Source: Desarmillaria ectypa (Eukaryota; Basidiomycota; Agaricomycetes; Agaricales; Physalacriaceae). From it: a DNA stretch of 64,000 nt. Where the stretch lies: positions 2,356,001 through 2,420,000 of the forward strand of contig JAUDYN010000003.1 of assembly GCA_030407005.1 (NCBI GenBank). The letters are read 5' to 3'. The notes under the pieces were generated by a model that worked only from the letters and a program-made list of their open reading frames with translations, was not told the origin of the DNA and did no database searches. Positions 31,801 to 44,501 of this stretch are shown one piece after another (within the stretch, counting starts at the first letter, position 1; every line of letters starts with the position of its first letter). The position numbers and the translations under genes are program-made.

Positions 31801-32863
31801 ATGGAGCCAGATCCACGTGCCTCGAATGTCGGTAAACTCCGACCATATTCAACTCAACCCTCCCCCCTCGTATCAATGCTGGGATCCTGGTTCGGAAATC
31901 CTTCGCAAGAAAATAATTTATTTGATGATCCTCCTACGCCAATAGAAACTTCCTCAGGCCCAGTACGTTCCTTGACCTCAAAGTTACGCACCCCACATGA
32001 TGCTATTCTCGCTGACCTTCATGGGGAATATGTCGAGCAATCCAAGGAGGCTACAAAGAGCCATTATTTCAACGTACCATCACGACATATAGAACCTCTT
32101 CGTGACCCATATGATGGATCCGTAGTTGGCCAAGTCGTACCCGCCGATCCACTGCTTCATCTTGATGTGCGGATCCCATACTATGATCCCAAAACGGACG
32201 AATTGCTATGGTCGCATTTGTCCAAAGTATTGGAATTGCAAAGTGAGATATCTGCGCTACATCTCGGGATGGAGGTCATTGGGACGAAGCAGGGAGACAA
32301 AGCAAAGGGCAAAGGCAGAGCGAACAAAGATGAAACGTGGGAGGGGAAGGAGGACAAGGAGAAGCATGATGTTGATGATGCAACAGAGGTTGGAGAATAT
32401 GAGCGTGTTGATGTCAGCCCTGAGGCCGATGAGGAGAAGCAAAACAGGGAACGAGAAGCAGAATTCGCCAAACTTTCTCATCAGTTCGAAGGCAGAAAAG
32501 AGGGGATCCTGGAAGTCATGAGCAAAGTGAGGCATCTCCAGCTCTGTTTGTTGCTTGATTGACCGACGTCTTCAGCTTGACGATCTTTCCAAGGCTCTCA
32601 CTGACTTTCATGCTCTTCAAGAGCCCAAAATCGATTTCCCTTTACCTCTCAATAATGTGTCGCCGTCAGATACCTCGTCCAGCTCTATGGACAAAGGGAG
32701 GATAACACCAACAACAAGCTTGTCGACAATCGTCCCCCCTGCTACTCCTACGCGCACGATTCCACGTGTCGCTAATCTTCTTGTAAACACCCTTGAACCA
32801 GGCTCACAGCCGCACTTCATCGACAGCCCTGATTCACTGGCTGAACATCATTTTAGGACATAG
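31801..32863 (+). CDS. conserved-looking hypothetical protein, 337 residues
   Basis: Exon 31801-32526 and exon 32576-32863 join in phase across a 49-nt GT-AG intron. The protein starts with a disordered Ser/Pro-rich segment. A central part follows with a globular look (VPSRHIEPLRDPYDGSVVG, then LLWSHLSKVLELQSEI). Next is a highly charged Lys/Glu stretch likely to be a coiled coil, then a Ser/Thr/Pro-rich tail. No known domain, signal peptide or membrane segment is recognised. It shares a very short promoter with the divergent amidohydrolase. The function is unknown. Confidence 0.7.
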
Positions 32864-33257
32864 TGGGAATTGGGCCATCTTCCGCAGTCAAAAATCCTAC
32901 CATCTATGACTTCCTACTGGCCGGCATATAAGATGGAATCTAGCCACTAGGACAAATTTGCCAGAATTTCTTTGTCCTATGTCCGTCGTTGGAATGAGTC
33001 GTGAGACAAAGAAATGGCAACGTTGCGATCAGACATCTATCGTAGGTCTGAGGATCAGGGATCGAAGAGAGCTCGAAGTAAAGTTTCTAAGCGTCACTTT
33101 TCACTTTTAATATTGTAAGCAGCCGAGAGCGAAGATACATTACAAAAGGGTCCAGCTTTATAAACGAGTTTTGAGTAATGGTACTACCTGTTATATCTCA
33201 ACCACTATTGTCTGTCTCTCCACCACTATATTGTACCAACAGCTAATTCAGAAGCAA
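32864..33257. other. convergent intergenic region
   Basis: This lies between the stop of the hypothetical gene and the last exon of the peptide transporter. Nothing is recognised in it. Confidence 0.45.
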
Positions 33258-36200
33258 CTATGTCAGCCTCTTGCAATAGTCGGGATTTCCGGCAGGATTA
33301 AGCGCCCACTTGGGGAAGTTGACGATGCGACCCCCAGCACCTCCAACCTACGAGAAGATCAGAAACCTTTGGTGAGATCAAGCAACTTTTTTGACTTACC
33401 GCAAAACTGTAGACGAATACCATGACTTCTGTTCCACCATCCAGAGCAGCTGACATCCTGAACTTGAGCGTCAGCTTGTACAAGGACAAATTCAAATCCA
33501 AATCTTACAAGAAGTTGTACTTCCTGAACCATCTCGGGTGATACCTTCTTAGGTAGAACTGACTAAACATGCAGAGCAAGAATGTGTTGAAGACTGCAGA
33601 GTTAATGCCTCCCGAAAGAGCTCCGATTTCACTGCAGATCATTGGCGTAATAACACCATCAAAGTGAAGTTTGGGAAACTTCTTATGGAGAAGCCAGAAC
33701 GGAACGGGAACGACGAGACCAATGAATATTGACATCGGGATTATGCCGTATCGTCCAGAAGGTTGGTACAAGTATTTTGCAAGGCCACCCCAAGTAATTG
33801 CATCACTGAGATACAAAAATGCGTTTGAAAAAGGCCATAAGATGAGAAGTACGGCAAAGTACCTATTGAAAGACTGGATAGACGCTCCTGACCATACGTT
33901 TGTACCCTGTATACTGAGGAGGATTTCACGATTGGAGTTAATAACAACTTTCATGATGATATAATTGAGAACGGCACCGATGACCGCACCACCGCATTGC
34001 CTGTGGGCCGTTGAATAGAAAGGCCAAAGATCGGAGCACAAAAGCCTACATAGTAAACGTCACTCTAGGAGGGAGTTTCGTGTATTGTCCCATCTTCAAG
34101 TCCCGTGTCATTGAGCGACCCTGCTCGGTGGAATTGTAGGCATACTGATAGAAAGTGTATCAGTAATCCTAGCAGTTAGGGTCATTGTGCGAAGACTTTC
34201 ACCATCGTGAAGTACATGTTCGCCTAGTCACGAGTGATTCAAATCAGCCAGGTGGAAGGAAACAATGAGGCACTATACATGAGGCTTTCCGGGCACCAAT
34301 GTTGCACCAAGCATCTATCCAACATATTAAGCACCCGAACAGGTCGAGAAAGGTAAGTCGCATACTCTGGCGATGTCTTCAGTCCCCGGAACGTAACTAC
34401 GTGCCGATCAGGAATGGAAAGGTGCAGACTAAGATTGAAACGCCTACCATAAAACGGCATATAGCGTCGATATAATGGGCAAGAAGATCGTAGCAAAGCT
34501 TACGGCGATGAAGAAGGCCCACCTAAAGTCTCCCTCAGTATTCTACATGGGAACTAAGAAGTCGGGATCATACCAAGGCAACAGCGCCTCACCGGTGTAA
34601 TTCGTAGCAAGTGCCATGGCTATGGATGCCACAAACATCCCAGCATACCACCACATCGGGACTTCCTCGTACACTTTCATTCTCTCATAATGGGCTGACA
34701 GTTGCGACTTGATCCATGTCCTGGTAGTCATAAATTAAGGCTCACCATCATCGATTTTATTGGCTCGAGCGATCTTAATAGTATCCCACACCTGCTTACC
34801 ATTCCAGAGAATCATATGTGTAACAGTGGCTCCAAATGATAAGCTCGCGCCAATCTTGGATATGACTTGGGTACCGGCCATGAAAGGGAGGCCAACGGCC
34901 TCAAGCTTTGTGGCGTTGATCGAGTAGTCCGCATCCAGGATAAGACTTTGGTCATACTCTGTGCCGTTTTCAAAATAGAGCAACTGGAGAAACAATAAAT
35001 CATGTGACGAAGCAGCGTGGCGAAGCACACCTGAGTGAGGAAGGGAAAACGCTGGGAGTTCCACGTATTGTTTGCGTATACGCCAACAAAGCTCAATCTA
35101 GCGGAGGTGAGTTCATCGTCAGGATATATCCCAAATGTAAAGCATTCCACGTACATGCAAATGAGTACACCGCCGAACAAAGACAGCTGGGTTGCCAAGG
35201 GTTGAAACAGAGCACCGTAGGCCGATCCGCCAGACCCTACGTAGTTCCAGTCGAAACAAAGCGAGAAAAGTCCGAGGCCCTCATTGCCAGCGGCGCCGCC
35301 AAAGATGCGAGTTACCCAGGCGCTATCCCGACGGGCAAGACACATGATAGAGACACCCGTAAGTAGAGGAGCAATGTATTCCGGGAACCATTCCCAGACG
35401 ACTAACATATCATTAAATATCAGATCAAGGTTTCAGTGGTTTAAACACGATACCCACATGCAGTGCCGAACAATATCCAGAAAAAATTAATCCTTTTTTT
35501 CTGCAGGAAGTTGTTGGTGTTACTATGCAGTACTTCAAACATTTGAATTGTAGGGATCAAGTTCGGGAAAACGATAAACGTGGGGTATACTAGGAACGAC
35601 CGCATCATTCCTACGACGATCGTCAGCTTGTATTGCCAGCTTGGATCATACAACTACATACCACCTAATCCATAACCCAATAACTGGCTTCCAAGCAACG
35701 TAAAAATAGCAATGGCTGGATTTGGTTGGAATCCATAAAAGAGATCGTCAGCGGAGAAAATGTTGATAGCCAAAGCACCGTGCGTGGCAGCCGCCGACAT
35801 GATGAGGATACCCACATGCTCCTTTATATTGAACGGGCCGGGGTTGATAAAACGCCAAAAGGCGCTGTTCGAGGTTCGTAGAAGGGGGGAGCGATTATTA
35901 GGCCCCGGGAGAATCTCTTCCAAGAGCCTACCTAGACCGAAAGCGGCTGTTTGGAGGAAGAGTTGGGAGACGTAGATGGTTTGGGGGCGGAATGACTGGT
36001 CAAGTGGTGGGTTTGTAATAAGCCTCGACGAATGGAAAACTACGTACAAATATCTGACTTAGCACGGCACCAAAACACGACAAACCGATGGAGCAGAACC
36101 ATAGACGAAAGGTCCATACGGGAAGAGTGGGATCATCGTCGAGCGAAATAAGACGAAGCGACCAGTCTTCCGCAGACACTGTGCAAACACAAGCATCAGG

Positions 36201-36455
36201 AGACGAGAAAATTAGATATAAAAATCAAAAACGCGAACCAATTGGCCTTTCTTTGCCATCTTCGCCCATGTCAATCGCACGTCCATCCTCGAATACACCT
36301 CCAATATCTGTAAACTTGACAGAGACTTTACCGTTAGTTTCATTCTCAAACCTCTTCTCGTCCTTGAAAGCTTTTTCGTCTTCAGAGGAGGCCGAACTAG
36401 GAGATCCTCTGTTCATCGCAGGCAGCGTATTCACATCTTCGACTAAGGGAGACAT
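33258..36455 (-). CDS. OPT-family oligopeptide transporter
   Basis: A many-exon gene begins at an ATG at 36455 with an acidic, disordered cytosolic N-terminus, then DWSLRLISLDDDPTLPVWTFR, typical of fungal OPT proteins. Family marks are in order: INPGPFNIKEH (NPG motif), EWFPEYIAPLLTG, GLGLFSLCFDWNYVG, DDGEP followed by VPMWWY, GATLVPGKPHANMYFT, KLPPR, and the C-terminal end NFPKWALNPAGNPDYCKRL. Multiple hydrophobic segments fit the 12-16 helices expected. OPT proteins are proton-coupled importers of tetra/pentapeptides, glutathione or metal complexes at the plasma membrane. Short final exons (33258 to about 33500) supply the conserved C-terminus. All junctions I checked keep frame, so the gene looks intact. 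Confidence 0.87.
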
Positions 36456-38098
36456 GACTGGGGAAAGGACGGGAAGAAAGAGATCCTGTAAAATTGGAAT
36501 GATTGATGAACACGGTCATATAGGTCCTCGTGAACAGATAAGAAGGAAATAATTGGGAAGGAGATAAGTGCAAGTAATCGAGAACTAGAAACGTGAGAGT
36601 CCGATAACAGGTTATCGACAGGTGCACATATCAGAAAAAGCTGCTATAGAGGCCCCAGCCCTGAAAATGCGACCTAGAATAGATACTCAATTGTCAGCGA
36701 GTTCCTGTGCAGTATGGGTCAATACCACATGAGCATGAAGAAGAAAGCGTTCATGCCTTAGATAGCGATAGTTGCTAGCCATTCCCTTCGGTCCTCCGTT
36801 GCCAGCTCAGCAGCAAGGCAACGGTCCGAAGAAAAGCCTTTCAGTCGTTGCGTCTGAAGGTTCTGCTGATGCAAAAAGAAAATATGTCGTCTGACGCCCA
36901 GGATCCACGAGTTCACTTATTCCTGAGATTCTGAAGAAGGCGATAAGAATATAGGGATCACCGTTTGAGTGAAATTGAAATCAACGAGAAGATGAGTGAA
37001 TCAACCCGAATCATATCACACGATCTGAAGCGGGACGTAATGTAAATAGTTCGTAAGACGACTTCTGAACCCCAAATTGCTCTCACCATTCAGTGAGAAC
37101 GAGGTGAAGGTTGTTGTCCAATATTGACCTCTGAGGGACCTGGTTGACACTGGCATCACCGCCACTATGCGGGTGATCTCTGATGGGGCTGATGCTTTGC
37201 CCCCTTTTCATTCCGTAGAATGAAACCTCGCGTAACATGCAAATAGAATACCTGAACGAAAAGATTGAATCGAGTAATGCTGCGGCGTCTTCGTAGTTTC
37301 TGATGCCGCAGATCGGCTTGTCCCACGTCACCAACGACCAAGGTTTCGCATGTACAGTATCAGCACAACGTAACGTGCGGGCGAATTTGAGCCCGTTCAC
37401 GTCACAATAATGATCTCCACCAAATTGTGGAGCACTCCACAGAGAGTGAGAGAGGGAAGACACGAGTCTCGATCTGTCAGTGCCCACGACGTGGAAATGG
37501 TGAGGCATCCAGCGTATTTCATTCATGAATTGGAGCTCCACAAGAGTTGTGAAGCCATACCCAAGCGTGGAGCGAAATAATGAGGCGAGGCAGCTGTAAT
37601 GAGCACGATATTTCAGGTATTTGGACAAGAAGTATAGAAGACACCACATCGGGCAAGCGACGTTGGTGTCTGACAGATGCAAGCTCGTCTGCTACTTGTC
37701 TGCAGCTGAGCCTTCCCGTATAGAAGCCGGATAAGTTAGCAGTGCTGGATAGGCCTGTCGCGTTGCAGCATTACTTCTTAAGCGCTGCCTAACAGTGTTG
37801 GTTAGAAAGAACTGGACACGAATAATATGTGGTAACAGACCTGGGTGTTGGGACAAGCAGAATTGCACTTTGACCGAAAATGGAAGTCTGACCAAGCTCT
37901 GATCTCGACGCTATTCATCCTCTGACAGTTATCTTCTCCACTCCTCGTGCATATCGCAAGGCATTTCGTCAGTACCTTGGAAATCCTTTCCTGTATTTGG
38001 CTGCGCAATATACATGCTATTCTGACTCGGATTTACTGCGCTTCGGAAGCAATTCATTGATATAAAGAGTTCAATTCTAGGTCATAATCAGGTCACCA
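36456..38098. other. 1.6-kb region, no firm gene
   Basis: This is upstream of the transporter (minus) and of VTA1 (plus). A 199-codon minus-strand frame at 37083-37682 is open but shows no domain and no supporting splice structure. Smaller frames nearby are equally uninformative. It may contain a diverged or dead gene. Confidence 0.35.
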
Positions 38099-39592
38099 AT
38101 GACTTCACCAAGACTTTTCAATCTACCGCCTGTACCTCCAGAACTCAAGTCTTTAACACCGTATCTTCAGCGCGCAGATGAGTTGAAGACGAAGGAGCCC
38201 GTTATGGCCTACTGGTGTGCGTGTTGTTGTAATGTTTCTTCTGTGTACATGCTCATTTATCTTAGGCACATATTACGCTGCACAAGTCGGTATAGGTCTC
38301 AAATCGAAATCCGTCCCTTGCCGCGACTTTCTTTTCGAACTCTTGGGCCTTTTAGAAACCATGAAGGAAGAAATAGGACCCAACGACGCAATCGACATGG
38401 AGGCTGCAAGCGCTGCTTATGTCGAGAACTTTGCTTTGAGAGTTTTCAATTTTGCCGACAATGAAGATAGAAAGGGTCAAACAACCAGGTCCGTTTAGTG
38501 CGTTCCATGCATGCTTTAAGGTGTCTAAATGATTCCCAGATCGACAGCAAAGAAATTCTTGGCTGCTGCCCATTTTCTTGACGTATTGAGGACGTTTCCA
38601 AAAAGTGAGGTGTCAGATACTGTACGTGCGCTCGAAGATACAACAGGAAGCACCACCCTGATGCTATTCACTAGAATGAGGAAAAGATTCGATACGCCAA
38701 ATGGAAGGCTGCAGATATAGCCAAAGCTTATCGTGAAGGTCGCAAACCTACACCAGGGCCGGCAGGCGGCTTATCCGAAGAAGAAAATATAGCTCCGTCA
38801 CTCGAAGACAACTTTCCCACCACATCAATACCGCCCACCACCTCTGTACCTCAATCCGAATCATCCCCACACAGCTACTCTCCTCCTCAGATCAAGAGAT
38901 CATCACCGCCACTGCCACCACATATCTCTCTTGAAGATGTGCCACAGACTCCACCTAAAAGGACCGTACCACTGCACCTTGGTGCGGATCGTCCAGGGTC
39001 TGAATGGGAGGGAAAGGTCGTGACACCCGGAAGCTGGAGTACAGCGGCAACACCTGGTGCGGAACCCGTTGACAGCTTATCAACAGGATTGGACAACCCA
39101 GATTGGACGCCAGAGTCACCTACTTCTGGTAAAGGCAAACTTCACGGACCTGCAAATGATCTTCAAAATAGTGCAGGGGCCAAGAACGTGCATTTTACGT
39201 CATCTGTGGTTGGCGGATCTTCTGCAGGAACTGGATCTCCGAGAGTATCACCCAAAGTCAGCGAATTCAGCGAGCATGTATATTCTGAACCTCCGGTACA
39301 TGACTACCAAAGACAATATCTTGTTGAGCCGCCTGACTCGTATTCCTCCCTTATTCCATCCGCACCACCAGCGCCTCCTTCCATCTCGACTTCGTCGCAT
39401 ACACTTACTTCAACATGGCCTTCTGGTTATTCTTTCGTGCACCCACCTGAACCCGCACCAATGGAGCTCACACCCGCAATGGTGACAAAGGCGCAGAGAC
39501 ACTCGAGATTTGCCATTAGTGCTCTGGATTACGAGGATAGAGAGCAGGCTATAAAGGAACTGAGGACGGCTCTAGAAGCGCTGGGAGCTTGA
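38099..39592 (+). CDS. VTA1/LIP5 homologue, Vps4 cofactor of the MVB pathway
   Basis: Exons 38099-38216, 38266-38488, 38540-38621 and 38675-39592 give 446 codons. The N-terminal 170 residues form the tandem-MIT-like helical domain (LTPYLQRADELKTKEPVMAYW at the start, then TAKKFLAAAHFLDVLRTF). A long Pro/Ser-rich linker follows. The last 40 residues (TPAMVTKAQRHSRFAISAL, then DREQAIKELRTALEAL) are the C-terminal VSL domain that binds and stimulates the AAA ATPase Vps4. The protein acts on endosomes in ESCRT-III disassembly. The linker is longer than in yeast Vta1 (330 residues). It is convergent with the arrestin gene 157 bp away. Confidence 0.92.
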
Positions 39593-39749
39593 CACCTATC
39601 CAGACGTCGTTGGGATATTTTCTTTTCGTTGTTATGCATTGTTATGCTACACATATACTTTCTAGGACATCATTATTGCATGCTTTCACGTTTCATTGCT
39701 ACCAAGATGGGCAAGAGCTGATCATCACCCAGCAAAATTGCGGAGACTG

Positions 39750-42700
39750 TTACAGCGACCCTGTCGACTCCATGTCTATCTCTCGCACTTTCTGTTCGAG
39801 CTCTCGAATCTTATCTTTCACAGACGTGGCAGATCCAATAGCGGACTTCGTTGGAGAGGCAGCAACGTGCGGATCGGTCAGGGGTACAGGAGGAGGTCTC
39901 GTAGCCGTACTTGATTTCAAAGTATTTTCCCCAGGAACAACTTTATTGATAGGCGAAGTCGTTGGCAAACTGTTGTTGAGCTGTCTTTCAATTTGTGCAG
40001 CGACTTGGGAAACAGTTGACCCTCTTGCCCGTGTTTTAGACACTGGCGTCGACGTAGACAGTTTGGGCGAGTTGTCCTCGGGTTGATAGACTGGTTCAGT
40101 GCTTACGGGCGTCAGCTTCTCTGCGTCGTGCACATCTTCGGAACTACATGACGTCTGACTGGATCGCGATGACCGATTGCTGAAGCCCAAGTTGGAACCA
40201 GACACCGAAGAATGAGAGGATAGAGGCATCTGTGCATCGAAAGGAGGAGGAATCGGTTGCGAATTCTGTTCTTCCACTTCGTCTGGGATCTCAGCTCTAG
40301 GGCGGAAGCACGAGTCATGGGTCGATATATCTTCTGCTGCGGGCTCTGATTCTTCGGATTCTAGTGTTTCATCATACAACGACCTGTCGAGCTGGCTCAG
40401 TCTGCCCTCCGCACCAGCAGCACGTAGCTTCTCTTCTACACGCTGAGCAAAAGATGAAGGACCCTTGGCCAGTTCAGGCTTCGGTTCTTCTGCGGGTGGC
40501 CGAGGTGTAACACTGTAAGGATCCATCGCTTCCTCTTCGAGTGGTTGGATCATAGTTGCATTCAAGCTTTCCTTCACGGAAGCGTAGTACAAATCTGCGA
40601 ATCGATTGCCATGTTCGGCATATCTAGAATCGATACTCGCAGAGGTAATAGCATGTTGCACGACTTCATCTGTGTCGTCATATACAGAGAGGTTTCCTCC
40701 TCGGAGCCTGTCATCTTGTGCAGCTACATACGTTGAGCGTTCGTCGTTTGAGATCCCATCATAAGGGTTGCTTGGATCCATCGCTGCTTTGTCACTAGGG
40801 ACATAATCAGATTGATCATCAGAATACACTTCGTCCTCGCATTCATCTAGTGATTCTAGGATACTGGGATCGCGCCTATTGGAATCATAGATTGGTCGCT
40901 GCGCGTCGATAGTATTTCCTGTCGGCAGAGGGTATGTGGGTGGAGGATCGATAGAGAGGAAGTTGATGATTTTAATAGGCAGCTTCACATGGATGTCTGA
41001 GCCTAGAGGACCAGCGCTGACAGACACTCGTAGCGTATATTCCTCTTCCAAGAGTCTCCCTCTGGGCATGGTTAGTGCATCAGGCTATGTTTAGTCAGCC
41101 CGATGAAACGGTAGGACGGACTACGTCCACATACAGGTATCAGAATAAAATGGCAGAACTCTTGTGCATCGCCGGGTGGTACACCTGTCCACCACCCTTT
41201 GGCGCTTGCATGACCCCTCGAGCCATGCTGCCCCATCTGAAGCGTACTCTCGGCGACCTGTTTCTCGGCCGTTGTCGTCTGACATGCATCCGGATCCTGC
41301 TCCACATTTCCACCCTCAACATCGAGGTAAGGCCGAGGCTTGAAGATCACGGTCGAACGGAAAAGTGAAAGAGTCAGACTCTTGACCGTTTTTTTGGTAT
41401 GATTTGTGACGCTAGCTTTCACACAACACTGTTGGCCTGCAACCCAGTGGAGTCGATGTAATGAGGCGGATAATGTCACTTTTCCGCATCCACCCATGAA
41501 AAGGCTTTTCGTCGCATGTGCCTGGACAGGAACTGGAGCAGGAGCTAGAATTGTTGAGGGATTGAGACGTGGCCAGATTTCGCATTCACGATAGAAATGG
41601 GCGATGGAGCGCTTGCCAGTGTCTGATTCTTTCACCTTGATAGAACTAAAAGGGAAAGATCAATTTGATGAAGGCAGAACGACCAAGGTTCACTCACAAC
41701 ATTGCAATATAACGTACAGTTATTCCGTAATGAGGGTGCAACATTCCTTTGGGATTACCAACATCTCCATCCAAAGGTAAAGACATGGAAAAAGGAAAAA
41801 TAAAAACTCCTTCCTTTACTTTGGCAAAGCCTTCGTCGTCAGGAGCAGCTCCAAGCATCTCGTCGAATGAGCTAGAAACATCGGAGAGAAGAGCAGATGT
41901 TTGATAGAATGTATGCCGATCATCTTCGCCGTTGATGCACTCGAACCCGACGACTCTAATCTTGCCTCCAGAAACCAAAACAACCGACTCTTTTCTACCC
42001 GGTTTCCGAATTCGAATTTTCACCTGTCCTCTGAGAAAGCCGCCTTGAACGCAAGTCTTGCTTCTAAGAATGATATCAACTTCTACACGTGCACGCGGTT
42101 TCGCCTGTTCCAGAGATGTCTTGTCGCCCTGACTAGTCTTCGTGGAGGAAGGGAACAGAGCAGCACCAGGCTTGAGACGAGAATTAGCATTGCCAAGAAT
42201 AGACTTTAGTTCCGCCGCGTTTCGTCCAGCAGTAGCTCCAACGCTGAGAAGGGTGCCATGTCGAGACAAGGCGGTTTCCTCTGCAGATGATACCTTCGAA
42301 GCATGAGGCTGGCTTGTTCGCCAGACGGTATCGTCGACGAGCGAGTCAGCATTCATCACGATGCGTTCACCCGTCTTAAATCCAGAGGTTCCGCCACACA
42401 TATCAAGTTCTACCATGGCGCCACCGTTCTCAGCTTCCAAAAGCCCTTTCATAGAAGAATTTGACCTCAACGATCCGACTTGTGATCTAGGTAACTGTTG
42501 CAGGTGTGTCACGTCTTCCGCATCTATAGTTGATGAATGTGGCAGCCCCGAGGATTGCGTCGTAGAATCTCTAGGAACATCGAATGTTGAATGTCTAGAA
42601 GGAGGGAACGTGATGCCAAGGCCTACGGCCGTGTTCGACGAGGTACTGATAGAGGACATGCTTGTGGAAGGGAAGTAATGATAGTAAACCGTAGAGTTCA

Positions 42701-42758
42701 ATGAGCGAGTTGCGTGCACAGGCTGGTTAGGGTTAGATTCTTGTTGTCCAGAGTCCAA
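39750..42758 (-). CDS. arrestin-domain protein (alpha-arrestin/ART-like)
   Basis: Three exons (41698-42758, 41135-41645, 39750-41084) give 968 codons. After a Ser-rich leader, an arrestin N-like beta-sandwich (VEVDIILRSKTCVQGGFLRG, then GGKIRVVGFECI) is followed by an arrestin C-like part (GKVTLSASLHRLHWVAGQQC, then LRVSVSAGPLGSDIHVKLPI and INFLSIDPPP). The C-terminal 330 residues are acidic and Ser-rich and end in a short coiled coil (KIRELEQKVREIDM). Fungal alpha-arrestins recruit ubiquitin ligase to plasma-membrane transporters for endocytosis. I see no obvious PPxY motif, so ligase recruitment is uncertain. It is divergent from POP3, with about 100 bp between start codons. Confidence 0.8.
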
Positions 42759-42859
42759 CCAACGATCTATGGGTCCCTGTGAACGTCAATTTCCAAAGCG
42801 AGCATCTCGACGCGAGGTGCAAGCAAAGCCAAGCAATAGCACAGCTTATTCTCACCCTC

Positions 42860-44194
42860 ATGTCGGAGAGGACGGCGAAAACTTATACTCATGTCTCTAA
42901 TCGAGCAAAACCTCAAAAGGAGAAGGAGAAGGAGCGGAAGGTAGTCCTGAAAAGTGTTCTAGATAACCCGTTTCGCATTCGATGGTGCGTCATCATCCTT
43001 TTATTGCAGTAATATCAGCAAACACGAGAACAATTAGGCCCTCAGTTCCAGTGAACTTGCAAAACTTGATATTAGCACAAGTTCTATTACTTGTGGAAGG
43101 TGTTTCAGTACATAGACCGCGCGCAAAACATGAGCGTAATCACCGCAAGGATCATATCCGGAAGTCGAAGGCAAACAACAACGCGTCAGCGTCTTCTGCT
43201 CTATCTTTTACAGAAATCAATCCCGACGCCGCATCCGCATCTGTGAGTGTTGATGCAGTTGTGACTTTCAAACGCAAGAGATTTGGAAACGATGACCAGG
43301 GATCTGAGAAGAAAAAGCGGAAGACAGCTGCTTCTATCTCTGTCCCAGCAACGTCGTCTACGCAAGTGGATTCTAGCGTCCTTAATTCTCCAGTTTCGGC
43401 TGCGACTCCCAAGCGGAAGCGCGAGATGCAGGAGGAAGAAGGCAGTGAGAAGAAGCAGAAGACGACTCAGTCGGCAGATGCATTTACTCCCCCTGCAAAT
43501 GGACACAGCATCGAACTTACCAATGGCGACTCAGGTGATCCTCCTGCGATTTCTGACCATGCCAATATTCCTCCTCTATCTCCTATTTCGAAACATCTCG
43601 TCGTCGGAATCAACGCAGTTACAAAACGTCTTGAATGCCAAATTCAAGCCGCGCGACACACAGTCGTTATTTCAAGCCCGTGTTCGACAGAAAAATCTTC
43701 CGAACCATCTCAGTCACTCAAGTACATTTTCGTCTGTCGTAGTGATGTTGATCCACCCATCCTCATCGACCACATCCCGCATCTCGTCGCTTCCTTCAAC
43801 AATTGCAAACCATCCGAACCTATAAAGCTTATACCCTTACCCAAGGGCGCCGAAGTCACCCTAGCAGAGTGCTTAAATATACGAAGGATTGCCGTGTTTG
43901 CCTTTGATGTATGTGTTTTACCACAAGCATTTATTTTCTATATTCAATGCTGTTTAGAATGAGGCTGCGTGTCTATCGACGCTTTCTACTATATCAGAAA
44001 ACGTGCCCGTAATTGCTGCTCCCTGGTTGGTACCACAACCAAATACATCCGATAGGCAGATCGTCCCAACCTACATCAAACAAGTCCGCACTTCTGCACC
44101 CAGGGACATGAAGGCGGCGAAGGAGAAGAGAGCTGCGGACAGGGCTGCGGCAAAGCAGAAACGGAGGAGAAATGGGGGAAGGGACGGAAAGTGA
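42860..44194 (+). CDS. RNase P/MRP protein subunit POP3 (Rpp38-like)
   Basis: Exons 42860-42984, 43038-43908 and 43958-44194 give 410 codons. The N-terminus has KVVLKSVLDNPFRIRW, then PSVPVNLQNLILAQVL, as in fungal Pop3. A disordered basic region with two KRKR-type signals follows. The L7Ae-like core has HLVVGINAVTKRLE, then FVCRSDVDPPILIDHIPHLV, LIPLPKGAE and IRRIAVFAF. The tail is Lys/Arg-rich (KQKRRRNGG). Pop3 binds the RNA of RNase P and RNase MRP in the nucleus/nucleolus, for tRNA 5' maturation and rRNA processing. It is longer than the yeast protein because of the insert. A damaged paralogue follows downstream on the same strand. Confidence 0.88.
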
Positions 44195-44490
44195 TCTCGA
44201 AGGTCGTCTAGAGGACAATTTTACCTTCCAGTATTCATCATTTGATGGGGAGGTGCCTCTTCTGCAAAATCTGGCTGGGCCGGCAGCCTCATTACGACTA
44301 GTTATGTTCTTTCCTTTTTTCAGAAATGTTGATAGTGAATGACAGAGCATTTCTGGCGAATAAGGACTTCTTCCTCCTCGTATGTAAGTACCCGAACAAA
44401 CAAAGCATCACAATTTGAACTCAAAGTCTATTTTGACCTTCTCACTGACTCAACAGCTATCCGTCCATACGTTTGAAAGGGACATCTCGA
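44195..44490. other. spacer after POP3
   Basis: About 300 bp with no coding content recognised. Confidence 0.4.
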
Positions 44491-44501
44491 ATACGTGCAT
44501 A

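Noticed and set aside
37083..37682. 199-codon minus-strand frame upstream of VTA1
   Set aside because: No domain, biased towards His/Arg/Trp without pattern, no intron structure; kept only as a note in the gap description.
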